A stretch of 64,000 nucleotides of DNA from Porphyromonas sp. oral taxon 278 str. W7784 (GCF_000467855.2 NZ_KI259221.1:264869-328868), one strand, 5' to 3'. Numbered from the stretch's first letter, positions 16,543-26,312 are shown. Made by a program: numbers and translations. The notes: generated from the sequence alone by a model not told the origin.

Positions 16543-17541
16543 TTAGATGATGGAGTGCTTCTTAGTGAACTCTACGATCTCATCGATGTAGCCGAAGGCC
16601 AGACCCGTGACCGTGTCAGCACAGCCGTAGTAGATAGCGATGCGACCCGTGTCAGCATCGTGCAGAGCAGCGCAGGGGAAGGTCACGTTGGGCACGTCAC
16701 CCATACATTCATACTGCTCACGAGGAGAGATGAGGTAAGGACCGGAGCGGAACTTCACCTTCCAAGGCTCATCCAAATCAAGCAGGGCCGAACCAAAGGC
16801 ATAAACAAAGCCATTGCACGATGCGAGTACCCCGTGGTAGATCAGAAGCCACCCTTCGCTCGTCTCGATGGGAATAGGACCCGCACCGATCTTCGTGCAC
16901 TGCCAAGCACTATCCTCGAAGGGAGCAGGGCTCATGACATGACGGTGACGACCCCAGAACTCAAGGTCTGGCGACTCGCTATAGAAGATATCACCGAAGG
17001 GCGTATGACCATTGTCGCTGGGACGGCTCAGCATAGCGAACTTCCCATCGATCTTGCGGGGGAAGAGCACACCATTGCGGTTGAAGGGCAGGAAAGCATT
17101 CTCCAGCTGGTGGAAGGTCTTGAAGTCAAAGGTGTAGGCTACACCGATCGTGGGGCCGTGGTACCCATTGCACCACGTCACGTAGTAGCGGTCCTCGATG
17201 AAGACCACACGAGGGTCGTAGCCGTAGACCCACTCACCGATCTCCTTGTCGTCACATTCGAACTTCAGAGGCTCTGGGTTGATGTTCCAGTTGATAGCAT
17301 CATCGCTGAAGCCCACGTGCAGACGCATACGGCGGTTCGTGTCATCACAGCGGAAGACACCAGCGTAGCCTTCTCCGAAGCGCACGACAGCACTGTTGAA
17401 GATGCTGTTGGACGTAGGCAGCAGGTCACGAGGGATGATGGGGTTAGCGCTGTAGCGCCAGACGGTATCCTTACAGCCTTCGGGGCGATCTTCCCAAGGC
17501 ATATCAGGCAGGCTCTGCCCGACGATCTTGATCTTGCTCAT
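16543..17541 (-). CDS. GH130 family beta-mannoside phosphorylase
   Basis: The 332-residue protein has the five-bladed propeller pattern of GH130. Visible segments are [73 protein letters not shown], a conserved [22 protein letters not shown] and [23 protein letters not shown]130 enzymes cleave beta-mannosyl-glucose, beta-mannosyl-GlcNAc or manno-oligosaccharides with phosphate, releasing mannose 1-phosphate. The exact acceptor cannot be read from sequence. It sits 36 bp downstream of an MFS sugar-type transporter, suggesting uptake and intracellular phosphorolysis of a mannoside. Confidence 0.9.
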   Translation of the reverse strand: MSKIKIVGQSLPDMPWEDRPEGCKDTVWRYSANPIIPRDLLPTSNSIFNSAVVRFGEGYAGVFRCDDTNRRMRLHVGFSDDAINWNINPEPLKFECDDKEIGEWVYGYDPRVVFIEDRYYVTWCNGYHGPTIGVAYTFDFKTFHQLENAFLPFNRNGVLFPRKIDGKFAMLSRPSDNGHTPFGDIFYSESPDLEFWGRHRHVMSPAPFEDSAWQCTKIGAGPIPIETSEGWLLIYHGVLASCNGFVYAFGSALLDLDEPWKVKFRSGPYLISPREQYECMGDVPNVTFPCAALHDADTGRIAIYYGCADTVTGLAFGYIDEIVEFTKKHSII

Positions 17542-17577
17542 TCGTTTACTTATATATAGGGTGATGAAGTGACTTAA

Positions 17578-18879
17578 TTAGGCTACCTCCTTCGTCTCAG
17601 GCGAGTGTGCAAAGGGCAGGCGTAGGCTCAGCACGATGGCTGGGATAGTGACCACGAGCACCAGGATGAAGAAGCCTTCGTAGCCGAGTTGCGTAGCGAG
17701 CTTCCCGCTGATCATCCCAGGGACCATGACGCTCAGGTTCATCAGGCTATTGGCGAAGGCATAGTGCGCCATCTGGTACTTCCCTGGGGCAATCTGCTGC
17801 ATCATGAAGAGGGTGATCCCGACGAAGCCGAAGCCATAGCTGAAGTACTCAAAGACGATACCCGTAGCGACCCACCAGAGGTTCTGAGGCTGGAAGAGGG
17901 CAAGCAGGAGGTAGACGGCAAAGGGGATATTGAAGATACAGACCAGAGAGAAGAGCGTCTTCTTGAGGCCGAACTTAGCGATGTAGTAGCCTGAGAGGAT
18001 CGAGCCAAGGATGAAGGCGATCGTACCCGCCGTACCATAGATGAGCCCGTAGTCTTCGTTCGACAGCCCTACACCGCCCTTCATGACGGGATCCTTGAGG
18101 AAGATAGGGGCGATCTTCATCGCCAGACCTTCACCTAGACGGTAGAGGAAGATGAAGACGAGGTAGAGCCAGATATGCTTCTTGACGAAGAAGGTACGGA
18201 CGACCTCGACCATCTCAGCCCAGCTCTCCTTGACTGAGCGTCGCTCCTTGGCCGTCTCCTTCGGTAGTACCCACATGTGGTAGAGGGATAGAGCGAGCAT
18301 CAGTCCCGCACAGATGGCCATGATCACCATCCAAGCCTTCTCGAGACCAATCCCCTTCGACAGGTATCCTGCTAGATAAACTAAGCCCCCGTTGGTGAGG
18401 ATCTTCGCTAGATTGTAGAAGGCCCCTTGCCAGCCGGCATAGACTCCCTGCTCGCTACTGGAGAGCTCCTGCATATAGAGTCCGTCCCCAGCGATATCGT
18501 GCATTGATCCGCTGATAGCCAGCACGCCCATGAAGGCTAAGGCGATGGAGAAAAAGCTGGGCAAAGGCAGAGCAAAGCACACTAACCCAAACATCAGGGC
18601 GGTGATCGCCTCAGTGAGGAAGACATACTGACGCTTCGCACCAAAGAGCTCCATACAGAGGCTGAAAAGTGGCTTCAGAGACCAAGGCAAGACAAGCAAA
18701 CTGGTCCAGAAGGTGACATCTTCCTTACCGACCCCAAGGTCAGTGAACATCAGTACAGAGACGATCGAGAGGGCGACGTAGGGAAGCCCCATCCCAAAGT
18801 AGACGCTGGGCACCCACGCAATGGGGTTGCGCCTCTTCTTCGTTTGTGGAGTCGAAGGCGAATAGTTTTGTTCTTCCAT
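17578..18879 (-). CDS. MFS transporter, AmpG/sugar-porter-like
   Basis: From the ATG at 18879 (MEEQNYSPSTPQTKKRRNP) the product is 433 residues with about 12 hydrophobic segments, from WVPSVYFGMGLPYVALSIVS near residue 20 to GFFILVLVVTIPAIVLSL near the end. A longer open frame starts at 18978, but the extra 33 residues are unlike a transporter N-terminus and lie across the predicted promoter, so I use 18879. The family includes muropeptide permeases (AmpG) and Bacteroidota disaccharide importers. Its pairing with a GH130 phosphorylase suggests a mannosyl disaccharide; that is inference. Confidence 0.85.
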   Translation of the reverse strand: MEEQNYSPSTPQTKKRRNPIAWVPSVYFGMGLPYVALSIVSVLMFTDLGVGKEDVTFWTSLLVLPWSLKPLFSLCMELFGAKRQYVFLTEAITALMFGLVCFALPLPSFFSIALAFMGVLAISGSMHDIAGDGLYMQELSSSEQGVYAGWQGAFYNLAKILTNGGLVYLAGYLSKGIGLEKAWMVIMAICAGLMLALSLYHMWVLPKETAKERRSVKESWAEMVEVVRTFFVKKHIWLYLVFIFLYRLGEGLAMKIAPIFLKDPVMKGGVGLSNEDYGLIYGTAGTIAFILGSILSGYYIAKFGLKKTLFSLVCIFNIPFAVYLLLALFQPQNLWWVATGIVFEYFSYGFGFVGITLFMMQQIAPGKYQMAHYAFANSLMNLSVMVPGMISGKLATQLGYEGFFILVLVVTIPAIVLSLRLPFAHSPETKEVA

Positions 18880-18918
18880 GAAGTATGAATGTACGTGATT
18901 CCGATTTTCGAAGCGGTT

Positions 18919-18926
18919 CAAAGATA
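18919..18926 (-). promoter_or_regulatory. Predicted promoter -7 box for the MFS-GH130 operon
   Basis: The minus strand reads TATCTTTG just after a T6 run, about 40 nt upstream of the chosen start at 18879. This placement also argues against the longer reading frame that begins at 18978. Confidence 0.6.
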
Positions 18927-18973
18927 GCAAAAAAGCAGGGATCCCGCCTCTCCTACCTACCTTTTGCCACCGC

Positions 18974-19081
18974 CTCATTCATGGGTCTAAAAGATACCCC
19001 ATTCATGGGTCACCCGACCGACCCATGAATGGGTCACCTCAGGGACCCATGCATGGGGTACTTCGGGGAGGCATGAATGGG
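18974..19081. repeat. 24-bp-period palindrome array 1 (5 units)
   Basis: Twelve-base dyad cores of the form CCCATNNATGGG start at 18974, 18998, 19022, 19046 and 19070, exactly 24 bp apart, separated by 12-bp linkers. Central pairs run TC, TC, GA, GC, GA. The first (CTCAT...) and last (GGCAT...) are degenerate at the left edge. It lies between the pyrC stop (minus strand) and the promoter of the MFS-GH130 operon. Linkers keep GGGTC...GACCC symmetry around the middle, so neighbouring cores can also pair as 14-bp arms. Confidence 0.93.
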
Positions 19082-19111
19082 GGTAAAGCAAAGGGTATCT
19101 TACCCCCTCCG

Positions 19112-20473
19112 TTAGGGGCAAGTATAGAGCAGAGGCGAGACGCTCGGACGCTCGGCACTCAGCTTGCCTAATGAGTAGGCACAATCCCCATTGACATAGG
19201 TCGCCTTGACGCTATGGGTGAAGGTATGCCCTTCGAAGGGTGACCAGCCACAGAGGGAGAGGATGCGCTCGGGCGTGACTAAGGTATCCGCCTTGGGATC
19301 GACGAGCACGAGGTCGGCGTAGTAGCCCTCCCGTAGGAAGCCACGCTTCTCCACACCGAAGAGCTGAGCGGGTAGATGAGCCATCTTCTCCACGACTAGT
19401 TCACGGGTGAAGACACCCTCGCGTGCTAGGTCGAGCATCGCCACAAGGGCATACTGAGAGAGAGGGCCACCGCTGGCAGCCGTAAGGCAGTCCCCTTCCT
19501 TCTCGGAGAGGAGATGGGGAGCATGGTCGGTAGCCACGATATCGATCAGCCCCGAGCGAACGGCTGCACGCAGAGCCTCCCGATCACGGAGCGTCTTGAC
19601 GGCGGGATTCCACTTGATGCGGTTACCCAAGCGTGCATAGTCCTCGTCGGAGAAGATCAGATGATGCACGCAGGCTTCGGCGGTGATCTTCTTCTCCGAA
19701 AGAGGGAGATCATTACGGAAGAGGGCGAGCTCCCGAGCCGTAGAGACATGGAGGATATGCAGACGGCTCCCCAGACGGGTAGCGAGCTCTACGGCTTCGC
19801 TTGAGGAACGATAGCAAGCCTCTTCGCTACGGATGAGCGGATGGTAGCGCACATCGAGCTGAGCTTGCCCCACCTCATCGAGGTAGCGCTGGCGATTGGC
19901 ACGGATGATCTCTTCCTTCTCGCAGTGCGTAGCGATGATGAGGTCTGTCTCGCTGAAGATGCGCTCCAGCGTGTGCTTATCATCCACGAGCATGTTGCCC
20001 GTCGATGAGCCGAGGAAGAGCTTGAGCCCTGGGGTGCGGCGAGCATCAATGCGGGGGAGCTCGTCGGCATTGTCATTCGTCCCCCCGAAGAAGAAGGAAT
20101 AGTTAGCCCAAGAGGTCTCCGCAGCACGATCCATCTTCCACTGCCAGGCTTCGAGGCTGGTCGTAGGAGGCTTGGTGTTAGGCATCTCCATGAAGGAGGT
20201 TGTCCCCCCAGCTATAGCCGCCTGACTCTCGCTTTCGATGGTCGCCTTGTGGGTGAGCCCTGGTTCACGGAAGTGGACTTGGTCATCGATACAGCCAGGG
20301 AGAAGCCAAAGCCCTTCGGCGGGTACTAGTTCATCGACCTCACGGAGGAGGGCTTCAGGGAAGGTATCGGTACCCTTGTAGATCTTCTCGATCTGTGTCC
20401 CCGAGGTGAGGAGAGAGGCAGTGAAGGAGCGCCCTTCGTTGATGAGGGTCGCATTGCGAAAGAGTCGTTTCAT
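19112..20473 (-). CDS. pyrC: Dihydroorotase (amidohydrolase family)
   Basis: The 453-residue protein cyclises carbamoyl aspartate in pyrimidine synthesis. Its hallmarks are [20 protein letters not shown] near residue 58, [25 protein letters not shown], and the catalytic VATDHAPH near residue 315. The usual metal-binding HxH reads Q65-V-H67 here, confirmed on the DNA (codon CAA at 20281-20279); the other ligands appear intact. It is the last gene of a seven-gene operon, 8 bp after the CPBP protease gene. It complements carAB at the start of the window. Confidence 0.93.
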   Translation of the reverse strand: MKRLFRNATLINEGRSFTASLLTSGTQIEKIYKGTDTFPEALLREVDELVPAEGLWLLPGCIDDQVHFREPGLTHKATIESESQAAIAGGTTSFMEMPNTKPPTTSLEAWQWKMDRAAETSWANYSFFFGGTNDNADELPRIDARRTPGLKLFLGSSTGNMLVDDKHTLERIFSETDLIIATHCEKEEIIRANRQRYLDEVGQAQLDVRYHPLIRSEEACYRSSSEAVELATRLGSRLHILHVSTARELALFRNDLPLSEKKITAEACVHHLIFSDEDYARLGNRIKWNPAVKTLRDREALRAAVRSGLIDIVATDHAPHLLSEKEGDCLTAASGGPLSQYALVAMLDLAREGVFTRELVVEKMAHLPAQLFGVEKRGFLREGYYADLVLVDPKADTLVTPERILSLCGWSPFEGHTFTHSVKATYVNGDCAYSLGKLSAERPSVSPLLYTCP

Positions 20474-20481
20474 AGGTGTAG

Positions 20482-21192
20482 CTAGCTAGTATATAGCGAG
20501 AGGATCGCCAGAGTGTTATTGATCAGATGCATGAGGATGGGGATACGTAGCCCCCGTGAGTCGTAGGCCAGATAGCTCAGCATCAGCCCTAGGACTAGAC
20601 GACTGAGGAAGCCCGCAGGAGAGAAATGTAGGAGGGAGAAGATGAGCGCAGTGAAGAGGAAGACCTTCCACCTTTGCCTTGGGTAGGAGCGCATCAGCAG
20701 AGGCTGGAGGAGCCCACGGAAGAAGATCTCTTCCAGCAGAGCTGGTACCAGCGCAAGCGCAAGGAAGAGCGACCCGAAGGAGACTGATCCCTGACGGATC
20801 ATCCCGACCACCACCTCCTCGACTTGATCCTGCACGGGGCTCCCGAGGAGCTTACTGAGCTTGACAATGCCGTCATAGAGGAGGTTGGAGGAGAGGATTG
20901 TCACGGCGACGAGCGCCAGTATGCGGAGAAGATAGCCCGCCCGCCTATATCTCGGAGGCAGAGGACGGATCACTGCACGTAGCGCCTCCCTACCCGAGGG
21001 AAGGAAGAGTGCGGGTAATAAAAAAATGCACAGCGAGATCACGACATTCGTGACCAACTGTGCATGCACCGAAGGCATAGCCCCCCACCCCTCTGAGAGC
21101 GACTCACTCATCCGAAGGAGTACAGGAGAGAGAAGCAGGAGGGCGAAGGCTACCCAACCCAGAAGGTAAAGGAGCTCCGTACGGGTCTTCAT
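20482..21192 (-). CDS. CPBP family intramembrane metalloprotease
   Basis: The 236-residue protein has about six hydrophobic segments and the three CPBP (CAAX protease and bacteriocin-processing) motifs: EEIFFRGLL (EExxxR), the [11 protein letters not shown] block, and the C-terminal HLINNTLA (HxxxN). The active site lies inside the membrane. Family roles include prenyl-protein cleavage and bacteriocin immunity; the substrate here is unknown. Its start overlaps the araC-type stop by 4 bp (ATGA), so it is translationally coupled to that regulator. Confidence 0.9.
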   Translation of the reverse strand: MKTRTELLYLLGWVAFALLLLSPVLLRMSESLSEGWGAMPSVHAQLVTNVVISLCIFLLPALFLPSGREALRAVIRPLPPRYRRAGYLLRILALVAVTILSSNLLYDGIVKLSKLLGSPVQDQVEEVVVGMIRQGSVSFGSLFLALALVPALLEEIFFRGLLQPLLMRSYPRQRWKVFLFTALIFSLLHFSPAGFLSRLVLGLMLSYLAYDSRGLRIPILMHLINNTLAILSLYTS

Positions 21193-22115
21193 TCGTCTAC
21201 CTCTTCGCTATCCTCATGATCGGGATAGAGCTGACCCTTGCGGATCTTCATCGGGGAGAGGCCGAACATCCTACGGCAGAAGGCCGAGAGGTAGCCCGTC
21301 GAAGAGAAGTAGTAGCGCTCAGCTATCTCGTTCAGCGACAGAGGACTGTCGACGAGATCCTTGTAGACATGCCGTGCTCGCTGATGTAGGAGCCACTTGA
21401 GCGGAGGGATGCCGAACTCATCGTCGAACATACGGGTCAGCGCCGCGGGCGTCACTCGTATCTTCTCGGCCAGCTCCTCGACATTGCGACAGGAGAGATG
21501 GTACTTGAAGACCTGACAGCTGAATCCCATACGCTTGCAGTGGTAGTTTCTCAGGAAGTCCTCCTGCATACGGCGAGCATAGTTCATCCTCAGCAGGAGG
21601 AAGAGCTCCTGTAGCTTCACGTCGAAGAGGCGCAGATCAGAGAGCGAATACTGGAGGTACTCAAGGATCGCACTCGTCCAGAGCTCTACCCCACGAGAGA
21701 GTGGGAGCGTGGTGAGTACCTTCTCCTGTCTCATGGTCGTGATCTGGAAGCGCTTCTTGGGTCGCTCTGGGCACTGATTAGCGCAGAGATGGATGCTGGG
21801 CTGGAAGTGAAAGACCAGGCATGTCGTCTCCCCCTCCGCCTCGATATCTACGAGCGTACCCATCGGGACAAATATCATCCGGGAGGCCTCGTAGGTCTCG
21901 GCCTCCGTCCCGCCATTGAGCGTCGTACGGATGCTCCCCGATAGCAGGAAGATGATGTAGAAGTCCCCCTCGCTCTGCAGGAGTAGATGCTCTCCCGAGG
22001 TGAGCTGTCGGTGCATCGGGATGGAGATCAGCGCTGCAGGCTGGTGCTTGAAGACAGAGTTGCCGGCGAAGAGGAGATCTTCACCTAGCTGGGTAGACTG
22101 AGTAGCGTAAGACAT
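21189..22115 (-). CDS. AraC family transcriptional regulator
   Basis: The 308-residue protein pairs an N-terminal cupin-like sensing domain (GEHLLLQSEGDFYIIFLLSGSI, residues about 35-120) with a C-terminal double helix-turn-helix. The first helix pair is VEELAEKIRVTPAALTRMFDDEFG and the second LSLNEIAERYYFSSTGYLSAFCRRMFGLSP. AraC proteins usually activate genes on binding a small ligand. A Cys-containing stretch (LCANQCPERPKK) follows the cupin. It lies in the middle of the pgi-pyrC operon and overlaps the CPBP gene, but its target and ligand are not visible. Confidence 0.93.
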   Translation of the reverse strand: MSYATQSTQLGEDLLFAGNSVFKHQPAALISIPMHRQLTSGEHLLLQSEGDFYIIFLLSGSIRTTLNGGTEAETYEASRMIFVPMGTLVDIEAEGETTCLVFHFQPSIHLCANQCPERPKKRFQITTMRQEKVLTTLPLSRGVELWTSAILEYLQYSLSDLRLFDVKLQELFLLLRMNYARRMQEDFLRNYHCKRMGFSCQVFKYHLSCRNVEELAEKIRVTPAALTRMFDDEFGIPPLKWLLHQRARHVYKDLVDSPLSLNEIAERYYFSSTGYLSAFCRRMFGLSPMKIRKGQLYPDHEDSEEVDE

Positions 22116-22160
22116 AGGAGAGTAAACGAGCGGATAATAGACGGGATAAACAGGGCTAAG

Positions 22161-22700
22161 CTACAGCTCCAATAGTCCTGCGGGGATGTGCAGATAGAGT
22201 CGGTGCTCGGCGATATCTAGCCGATCGACCAGCTCCTCTGAGATGGGGAGGACGAGCTCCTCATCGGAGTGGGTGCGTACCCTGAGGAGGGTATTGAGTG
22301 TGGAGTCATCGATCTCTTCGATCACCCCTATAGAGGCGTCGGACGAAGCATCATAGAGCTCATAGCCCACATAGTGCTGTAGCTCGAAGAGCTCCTCAGC
22401 CTCTTCGTCGGAGAGGTAGTCTCTATCGAGCCAGACGGGGCGCCCCGTGAGGGCTTCGGCCTCCTCCTTCGTGGTGATGCCCGAGAAGGTGACGAGGTCG
22501 ATCTCATCGCCCTTAGCACGGAGCTTCAGCACTCGGTAGGGGATGAGCAGGCCCTGCTCCTCCAGCATGAGGAAGAGGGAGGTATCAGCCCCCTCCCATA
22601 GACCCGAGAGGTCTACGGAGAGCTTAGCTGATACCTCACCCTGGATGCCGTGAGCACGCCCTAGGGTGCCGACGAACTCAAAGTCCTCCTTAGAGAGCAT
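22161..22700 (-). CDS. rimM: Ribosome maturation factor RimM
   Basis: RimM binds the 30S head (with S19) during 16S maturation. The 179-residue product shows the N-terminal RimM barrel (VGTLGRAHGIQGEVSAK), the middle block GITTKEEAEALTGRPVWLDR and a C-terminal PRC-barrel (YVGYELYDASSDASIGVIEEID ... LPISEELV). It begins 1 bp after the murA stop codon region on the same strand, the usual Bacteroidota murA-rimM pairing. Confidence 0.93.
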   Translation of the reverse strand: MLSKEDFEFVGTLGRAHGIQGEVSAKLSVDLSGLWEGADTSLFLMLEEQGLLIPYRVLKLRAKGDEIDLVTFSGITTKEEAEALTGRPVWLDRDYLSDEEAEELFELQHYVGYELYDASSDASIGVIEEIDDSTLNTLLRVRTHSDEELVLPISEELVDRLDIAEHRLYLHIPAGLLEL

Positions 22701-22701
22701 A

Positions 22702-24012
22702 CTACAGACGAGAGATATGTGCCCCTAGGGCGTTGAGACGACCAGCGATATCCTGATAGCCTCTATCGATCTGCTCGATATTGTTGATGATACTCGTTCC
22801 CTCGGCGCTCATCGCAGCGATGAGTAGGGCGATACCAGCACGGATATCGGGCGAAGCCATCTTAGCAGCACGGAGCTGATGCGACTTCCCGAGGCCGATG
22901 ACCACAGCACGATGCGGGTCGCAGAGCATGATCTGAGCCCCCATGTCGATGAGCTTGTCGACGAAGAAGAGGCGACTCTCAAACATCTTCTGATGGATGA
23001 GTACGCTCCCCTTAGCCTGCGTAGCAGTGACGAGGAAGACACTCAGTAGGTCAGGCGTCAGCCCTGGCCATGGAGCGTCGGCTACCGTCAGGATAGAGCC
23101 GTCCATGAAGGTATCGATCTCATAGCCGTCGGGGTGCCGTGGGATGATCAGGTCATCACCCTCCTCCAGGATGGTGATCCCTAGACGGCGGAAGGCCTGT
23201 GGGATGATCCCGAGGTCGGGGATGCTGACATTGGTGATGCGTAGCTCCGAATTAGTCATCGCAGCCATCCCGATGAAGCTACCGATCTCGATCATATCGG
23301 GGAGCATCGTATGTTCCGCCCCATGGAGGCTCTTCACCCCTTCGATCGTGAGGCGGTTAGAGCCAATACCTTCGATATGGGCACCCATACGTACCAGTAG
23401 CTTGGAGAGCTGCTGTAGATAGGGCTCGCAGGCAGCGTTGTAGATCGTCGTCGTCCCTTCAGCCAGAGCTGCGGCCATGAGTATATTAGCCGTCCCCGTG
23501 ACCGATGCTTCGTCGAGGAGCATGTACTTACCCCGTAGCTGGGAAGCCTCTAGAATGTAGCTCTTCTTCTCCGTATCATAGACACAGCTAGCACCAAGCT
23601 CTTGGAAGCCGATGAGGTGCGTATCCAGACGACGGCGTCCGATCTTGTCCCCCCCGGGCTTAGGGAAGACAGCGTAGCCGAAGCGACCAAGGAGGGCTCC
23701 AGCCATCAGAATAGACCCTCTGAGCGCACGTGAGCGATTGAGGAACTCCTCGCTGTGCAGATAGTCGATGTTGATCTCATCTGCCTGGAAGCTATAGCTC
23801 CCATCATCACTGAGCTTGGTGACCTTCACCCCGATCTGACGCAGCAGGTCGATGAGGTTGTTGACGTCGAGGATATTGGGGATGTTATGGATGGTCACTA
23901 CCTCTGGAGTGAGGAGTACCGCAGAGATGATCTGTAGCGCTTCGTTCTTGGCGCCTTGGGGGCGAATACTGCCCTGGAGGGAGTGTCCCCCTTCGATTAC
24001 GTAGGATGCCAT
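22702..24012 (-). CDS. murA: UDP-N-acetylglucosamine 1-carboxyvinyltransferase (MurA)
   Basis: MurA adds enolpyruvate to UDP-GlcNAc, the first committed step of peptidoglycan synthesis. The 436-residue product has the two-domain EPSP-synthase-like fold: GAKNEALQIISA near residue 20, RGSILMAGALLGRFG near 98, LLDEASVTGTANILMAAALAEG and DIRAGIALLIAAMSAEG near 390. The catalytic loop reads PGGDKIGRR, with Asp122 where E. coli has Cys115. That swap is known from other lineages to keep activity but give insensitivity to fosfomycin. It is 20 bp downstream of the DUF4290 gene. Confidence 0.95.
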   Translation of the reverse strand: MASYVIEGGHSLQGSIRPQGAKNEALQIISAVLLTPEVVTIHNIPNILDVNNLIDLLRQIGVKVTKLSDDGSYSFQADEINIDYLHSEEFLNRSRALRGSILMAGALLGRFGYAVFPKPGGDKIGRRRLDTHLIGFQELGASCVYDTEKKSYILEASQLRGKYMLLDEASVTGTANILMAAALAEGTTTIYNAACEPYLQQLSKLLVRMGAHIEGIGSNRLTIEGVKSLHGAEHTMLPDMIEIGSFIGMAAMTNSELRITNVSIPDLGIIPQAFRRLGITILEEGDDLIIPRHPDGYEIDTFMDGSILTVADAPWPGLTPDLLSVFLVTATQAKGSVLIHQKMFESRLFFVDKLIDMGAQIMLCDPHRAVVIGLGKSHQLRAAKMASPDIRAGIALLIAAMSAEGTSIINNIEQIDRGYQDIAGRLNALGAHISRL

Positions 24013-24032
24013 GTAGGGTCTAGTGGAGCGTT

Positions 24033-24641
24033 CTATTTCTTCTTGCCCTTCTTGCTATTGATGGGCTTCTGTAGCTTGCCAGGCTTGTCGATGGTGTTGG
24101 GGTTGATGTTGAGCTTACAGTTCTCAGGGGTGAGGAGGATCTGACCATCCGATAGCTCGAAGAGGTCCTTGAAGATCTTGATGTCCTCGACGTTCTCTTG
24201 GTTCCAAGTCATGTAGTCCCTCTTCATCTGCAGGGCGATGAAGTACTCAGCCGCTGCACGCTCAGGGCCCATCTCCATCTGGCACACCCGCTGGATCATG
24301 CCCTCGATGAAGTGCCCGTAGTAGCGGTACTTGATGAAGTGTCCTGGGTAGTCGGGCTTCTGTGACTGGTGGAGGATCGCCTCTCTGGTGATCGTACCCT
24401 CAGGGTAGTCGACGTCGAGATCGAAGTCTGCCATGATCGCCAGATGATCCCAGTAGATCGTCTCCTTGTCAGCACCAGCCCCCTTCTCGGGGACTATAGC
24501 CTCCATGGCCCGGATGATGCTCCGTGCGCAGGCGTTGCACTCCTCACGGTCTTCGATCCCCTTGCAGTGGGCTACCATATTCTGGATATGACGGCCGTAC
24601 TCGGGGAGGATGATCGGAGGTAGCTGATTGTTGTATTCCAT
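24033..24641 (-). CDS. DUF4290 family protein
   Basis: The 202-residue protein starts MEYNNQLPPIILPEYGRHIQNMV, the standard start of DUF4290, a Bacteroidota-restricted family of unknown function. It is soluble and mostly helical by appearance, with a Cys-containing segment (CKGIEDREECNACARSIIRAM, residues about 28-48) and a Lys-rich tail (KPINSKKGKKK). Its fixed position directly before murA in many Bacteroidota suggests a link to cell-wall or growth functions, but that is context only. Confidence 0.88.
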   Translation of the reverse strand: MEYNNQLPPIILPEYGRHIQNMVAHCKGIEDREECNACARSIIRAMEAIVPEKGAGADKETIYWDHLAIMADFDLDVDYPEGTITREAILHQSQKPDYPGHFIKYRYYGHFIEGMIQRVCQMEMGPERAAAEYFIALQMKRDYMTWNQENVEDIKIFKDLFELSDGQILLTPENCKLNINPNTIDKPGKLQKPINSKKGKKK

Positions 24642-24649
24642 GCTTCTAG

Positions 24650-25996
24650 TTATTGGAGGCGGGACTTGATCGCACGGGTTTCTTCCTCGAAGCCAGGCTT
24701 CTCCAGTAGGGCAAACATGTTCTTCTTGTAGGCCTCCACCCCAGGCTGATTGAAGGGGTTCACCTCGAGCATATAGCCACTGATACCGACAGCCTTCTCA
24801 AAGAAGTAGAAGAGCTGACCGATGTAGTAGGCATCGAGTCGAGGTAGGACGATGCGGATGTTGGGCACACCGCCATCGATATGAGCAACACGCACTCCGA
24901 GCTCGGCCATCTTATTGACCTCGTCGACACGCTTACCTGCCAGATAATTCAGACCATCGAGATTAGCTTCGTCCTGCTCGATGCGTAGCTCGCTATTGGG
25001 CTCGGCGATGCTGATGATCGTCTCGAAGATATTGCGCTCACCCTCCTGGATCCACTGACCCATGGAGTGGAGGTCGGCAGAGAAGTCGACAGCGGCATTG
25101 AAGATCCCCTTATGGTCCTTCCCTTCGCTCTCGCCGTAGAGTTGCTTCCACCATTCACCGATGTAATGTAGGCGAGGATGGAAGTTCCCCAAGATCTCGA
25201 TCTTCTTACCTACATGGTAGAGGCTATTGCGTGCGGCAGCGTACAGAGCTGCGGGATTCTGATCGAAGGGTACAGACTCATCTACCAGAGCCTTCATCTC
25301 ACGGGCACCACGGACGAGCTCACGGATGTCGAAGCCAGCCACGGCGATAGGCAGGAGACCTACGGGCGTGAGCACAGAGAAGCGCCCACCGATATCGTCG
25401 GGGATGATGAAGGTCTTGTAGCCCTCCTTGTCAGCGAGGGTACGTAGGGCACCACGAGCCTTGTCGGTGACGGCGATGATGCGCTCACGAGCCTCCTCTC
25501 TACCGACCTGCTTCTCCAGCAGAGCTTTGAGGATACGGAAGGCGATAGCGGGCTCCGTCGTCGTACCACTCTTGGAGATATTGATCAGACCGAAGCGCTT
25601 GTCCTGCAGGAAGTCGACGAGTTCGCTGAGGTAGTCCTCACCAATATTGTGCCCTGCGAAGATGACCTGAGGGGCAGAGTGCTCCCGACGGTACGCCTCG
25701 AAGGAGGGTGTCAGAGCCTCGATGACAGCACGAGCACCGAGGTAGCTCCCCCCGATACCGATGCTGACGACATAGTCACAGCGCTGCTGGAGGTCACAAG
25801 CGGCCTCCTCGATAGCAGAGCAGTCAGCGTCGCTGATCTCATTGGGCAGGTTGATCCAGCCGAGGAAGTCATTCCCCAGCCCTGTAGCGGTGTGTAGCTG
25901 ATGCTGATACTGGTCGCTCTTCTCCCGCCAAGCTTCTACAGCCTCGGCAGGGACAGTAGCATAGATCCCGGAGAGGTCTAGTGTGAGAGTCTTCAT
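24650..25996 (-). CDS. pgi: Glucose-6-phosphate isomerase
   Basis: Pgi interconverts glucose 6-phosphate and fructose 6-phosphate. The 448-residue length fits the shorter bacterial class. Typical blocks are [19 protein letters not shown] near residue 80, [16 protein letters not shown] near 140, [22 protein letters not shown] near 205 and a C-terminal [16 protein letters not shown]. It heads the operon pgi-DUF4290-murA-rimM-araC-CPBP-pyrC, with 8 bp to the next gene and a promoter box at 26163-26156. It also connects to the glycogen genes at 47-52 kb. Confidence 0.96.
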   Translation of the reverse strand: MKTLTLDLSGIYATVPAEAVEAWREKSDQYQHQLHTATGLGNDFLGWINLPNEISDADCSAIEEAACDLQQRCDYVVSIGIGGSYLGARAVIEALTPSFEAYRREHSAPQVIFAGHNIGEDYLSELVDFLQDKRFGLINISKSGTTTEPAIAFRILKALLEKQVGREEARERIIAVTDKARGALRTLADKEGYKTFIIPDDIGGRFSVLTPVGLLPIAVAGFDIRELVRGAREMKALVDESVPFDQNPAALYAAARNSLYHVGKKIEILGNFHPRLHYIGEWWKQLYGESEGKDHKGIFNAAVDFSADLHSMGQWIQEGERNIFETIISIAEPNSELRIEQDEANLDGLNYLAGKRVDEVNKMAELGVRVAHIDGGVPNIRIVLPRLDAYYIGQLFYFFEKAVGISGYMLEVNPFNQPGVEAYKKNMFALLEKPGFEEETRAIKSRLQ

Positions 25997-26155
25997 TGTC
26001 TTATGCTTATAATTTTTCCTTTATGTCTGATTGTCGACACTAGTCGCCTCCCCTCAAGCGAAGGGTGCATACATCCGAAGCGATCTCGTAGCACCTAGTG
26101 TCACATACCCTTGGAGTCCGCTAGCGAAAGAGCCGACAGACTACAAGTATTCACA

Positions 26156-26194
26156 CAAAGGTACTAAAAAGCCTCTATACCTTTAATTAAGGTA
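26156..26194 (-). promoter_or_regulatory. Predicted pgi operon promoter with palindromic site
   Basis: The minus strand carries TACCTTTG (26163-26156), an exact -7 match, about 160 nt upstream of pgi. A 17-bp palindrome with arms TACCTT/AAGGTA and an AATTA-type centre (26178-26194) falls where the -33 element would be, a plausible operator. The whole 549-bp divergent stretch 25997-26545 holds this promoter, array 2 and the opposite promoter at 26424-26454, and no gene. Confidence 0.5.
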
Positions 26195-26228
26195 ATTTCC
26201 GCTAAAGAATATCCGCCCTCTAGAGGTA

Positions 26229-26312
26229 CCCATTCATGGGTCGTCGAGGTGACCCATGAATGGGTCGGTCGAGTACCCCATGCATGGGTGACCCCAGCGA
26301 CCCATGTATGGG
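26229..26312. repeat. 24-bp-period palindrome array 2 (4 units)
   Basis: Cores CCCATNNATGGG start at 26229, 26253, 26277 and 26301, exactly 24 bp apart, with central pairs TC, GA, GC, GT and 12-bp linkers. All four cores are intact. It lies between the divergent promoters of the pgi operon and the nucleotide pyrophosphatase gene. Confidence 0.94.

Noticed and set aside
16555..17559. Long plus-strand open frame opposite the GH130 gene
   Set aside because: It is the antisense shadow of a well-conserved gene; its translation has no recognisable domain and low-quality composition. The same reasoning removes other long antisense frames, for example 2695-3117, 5615-6151 and 13614-14006.
18974..19081. 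Reading the 24-bp arrays as degenerate CRISPR arrays
   Set aside because: Units of 12 + 12 bp are far too short, the cores vary, and the true type I-C array with 33-bp repeats is at 63837.
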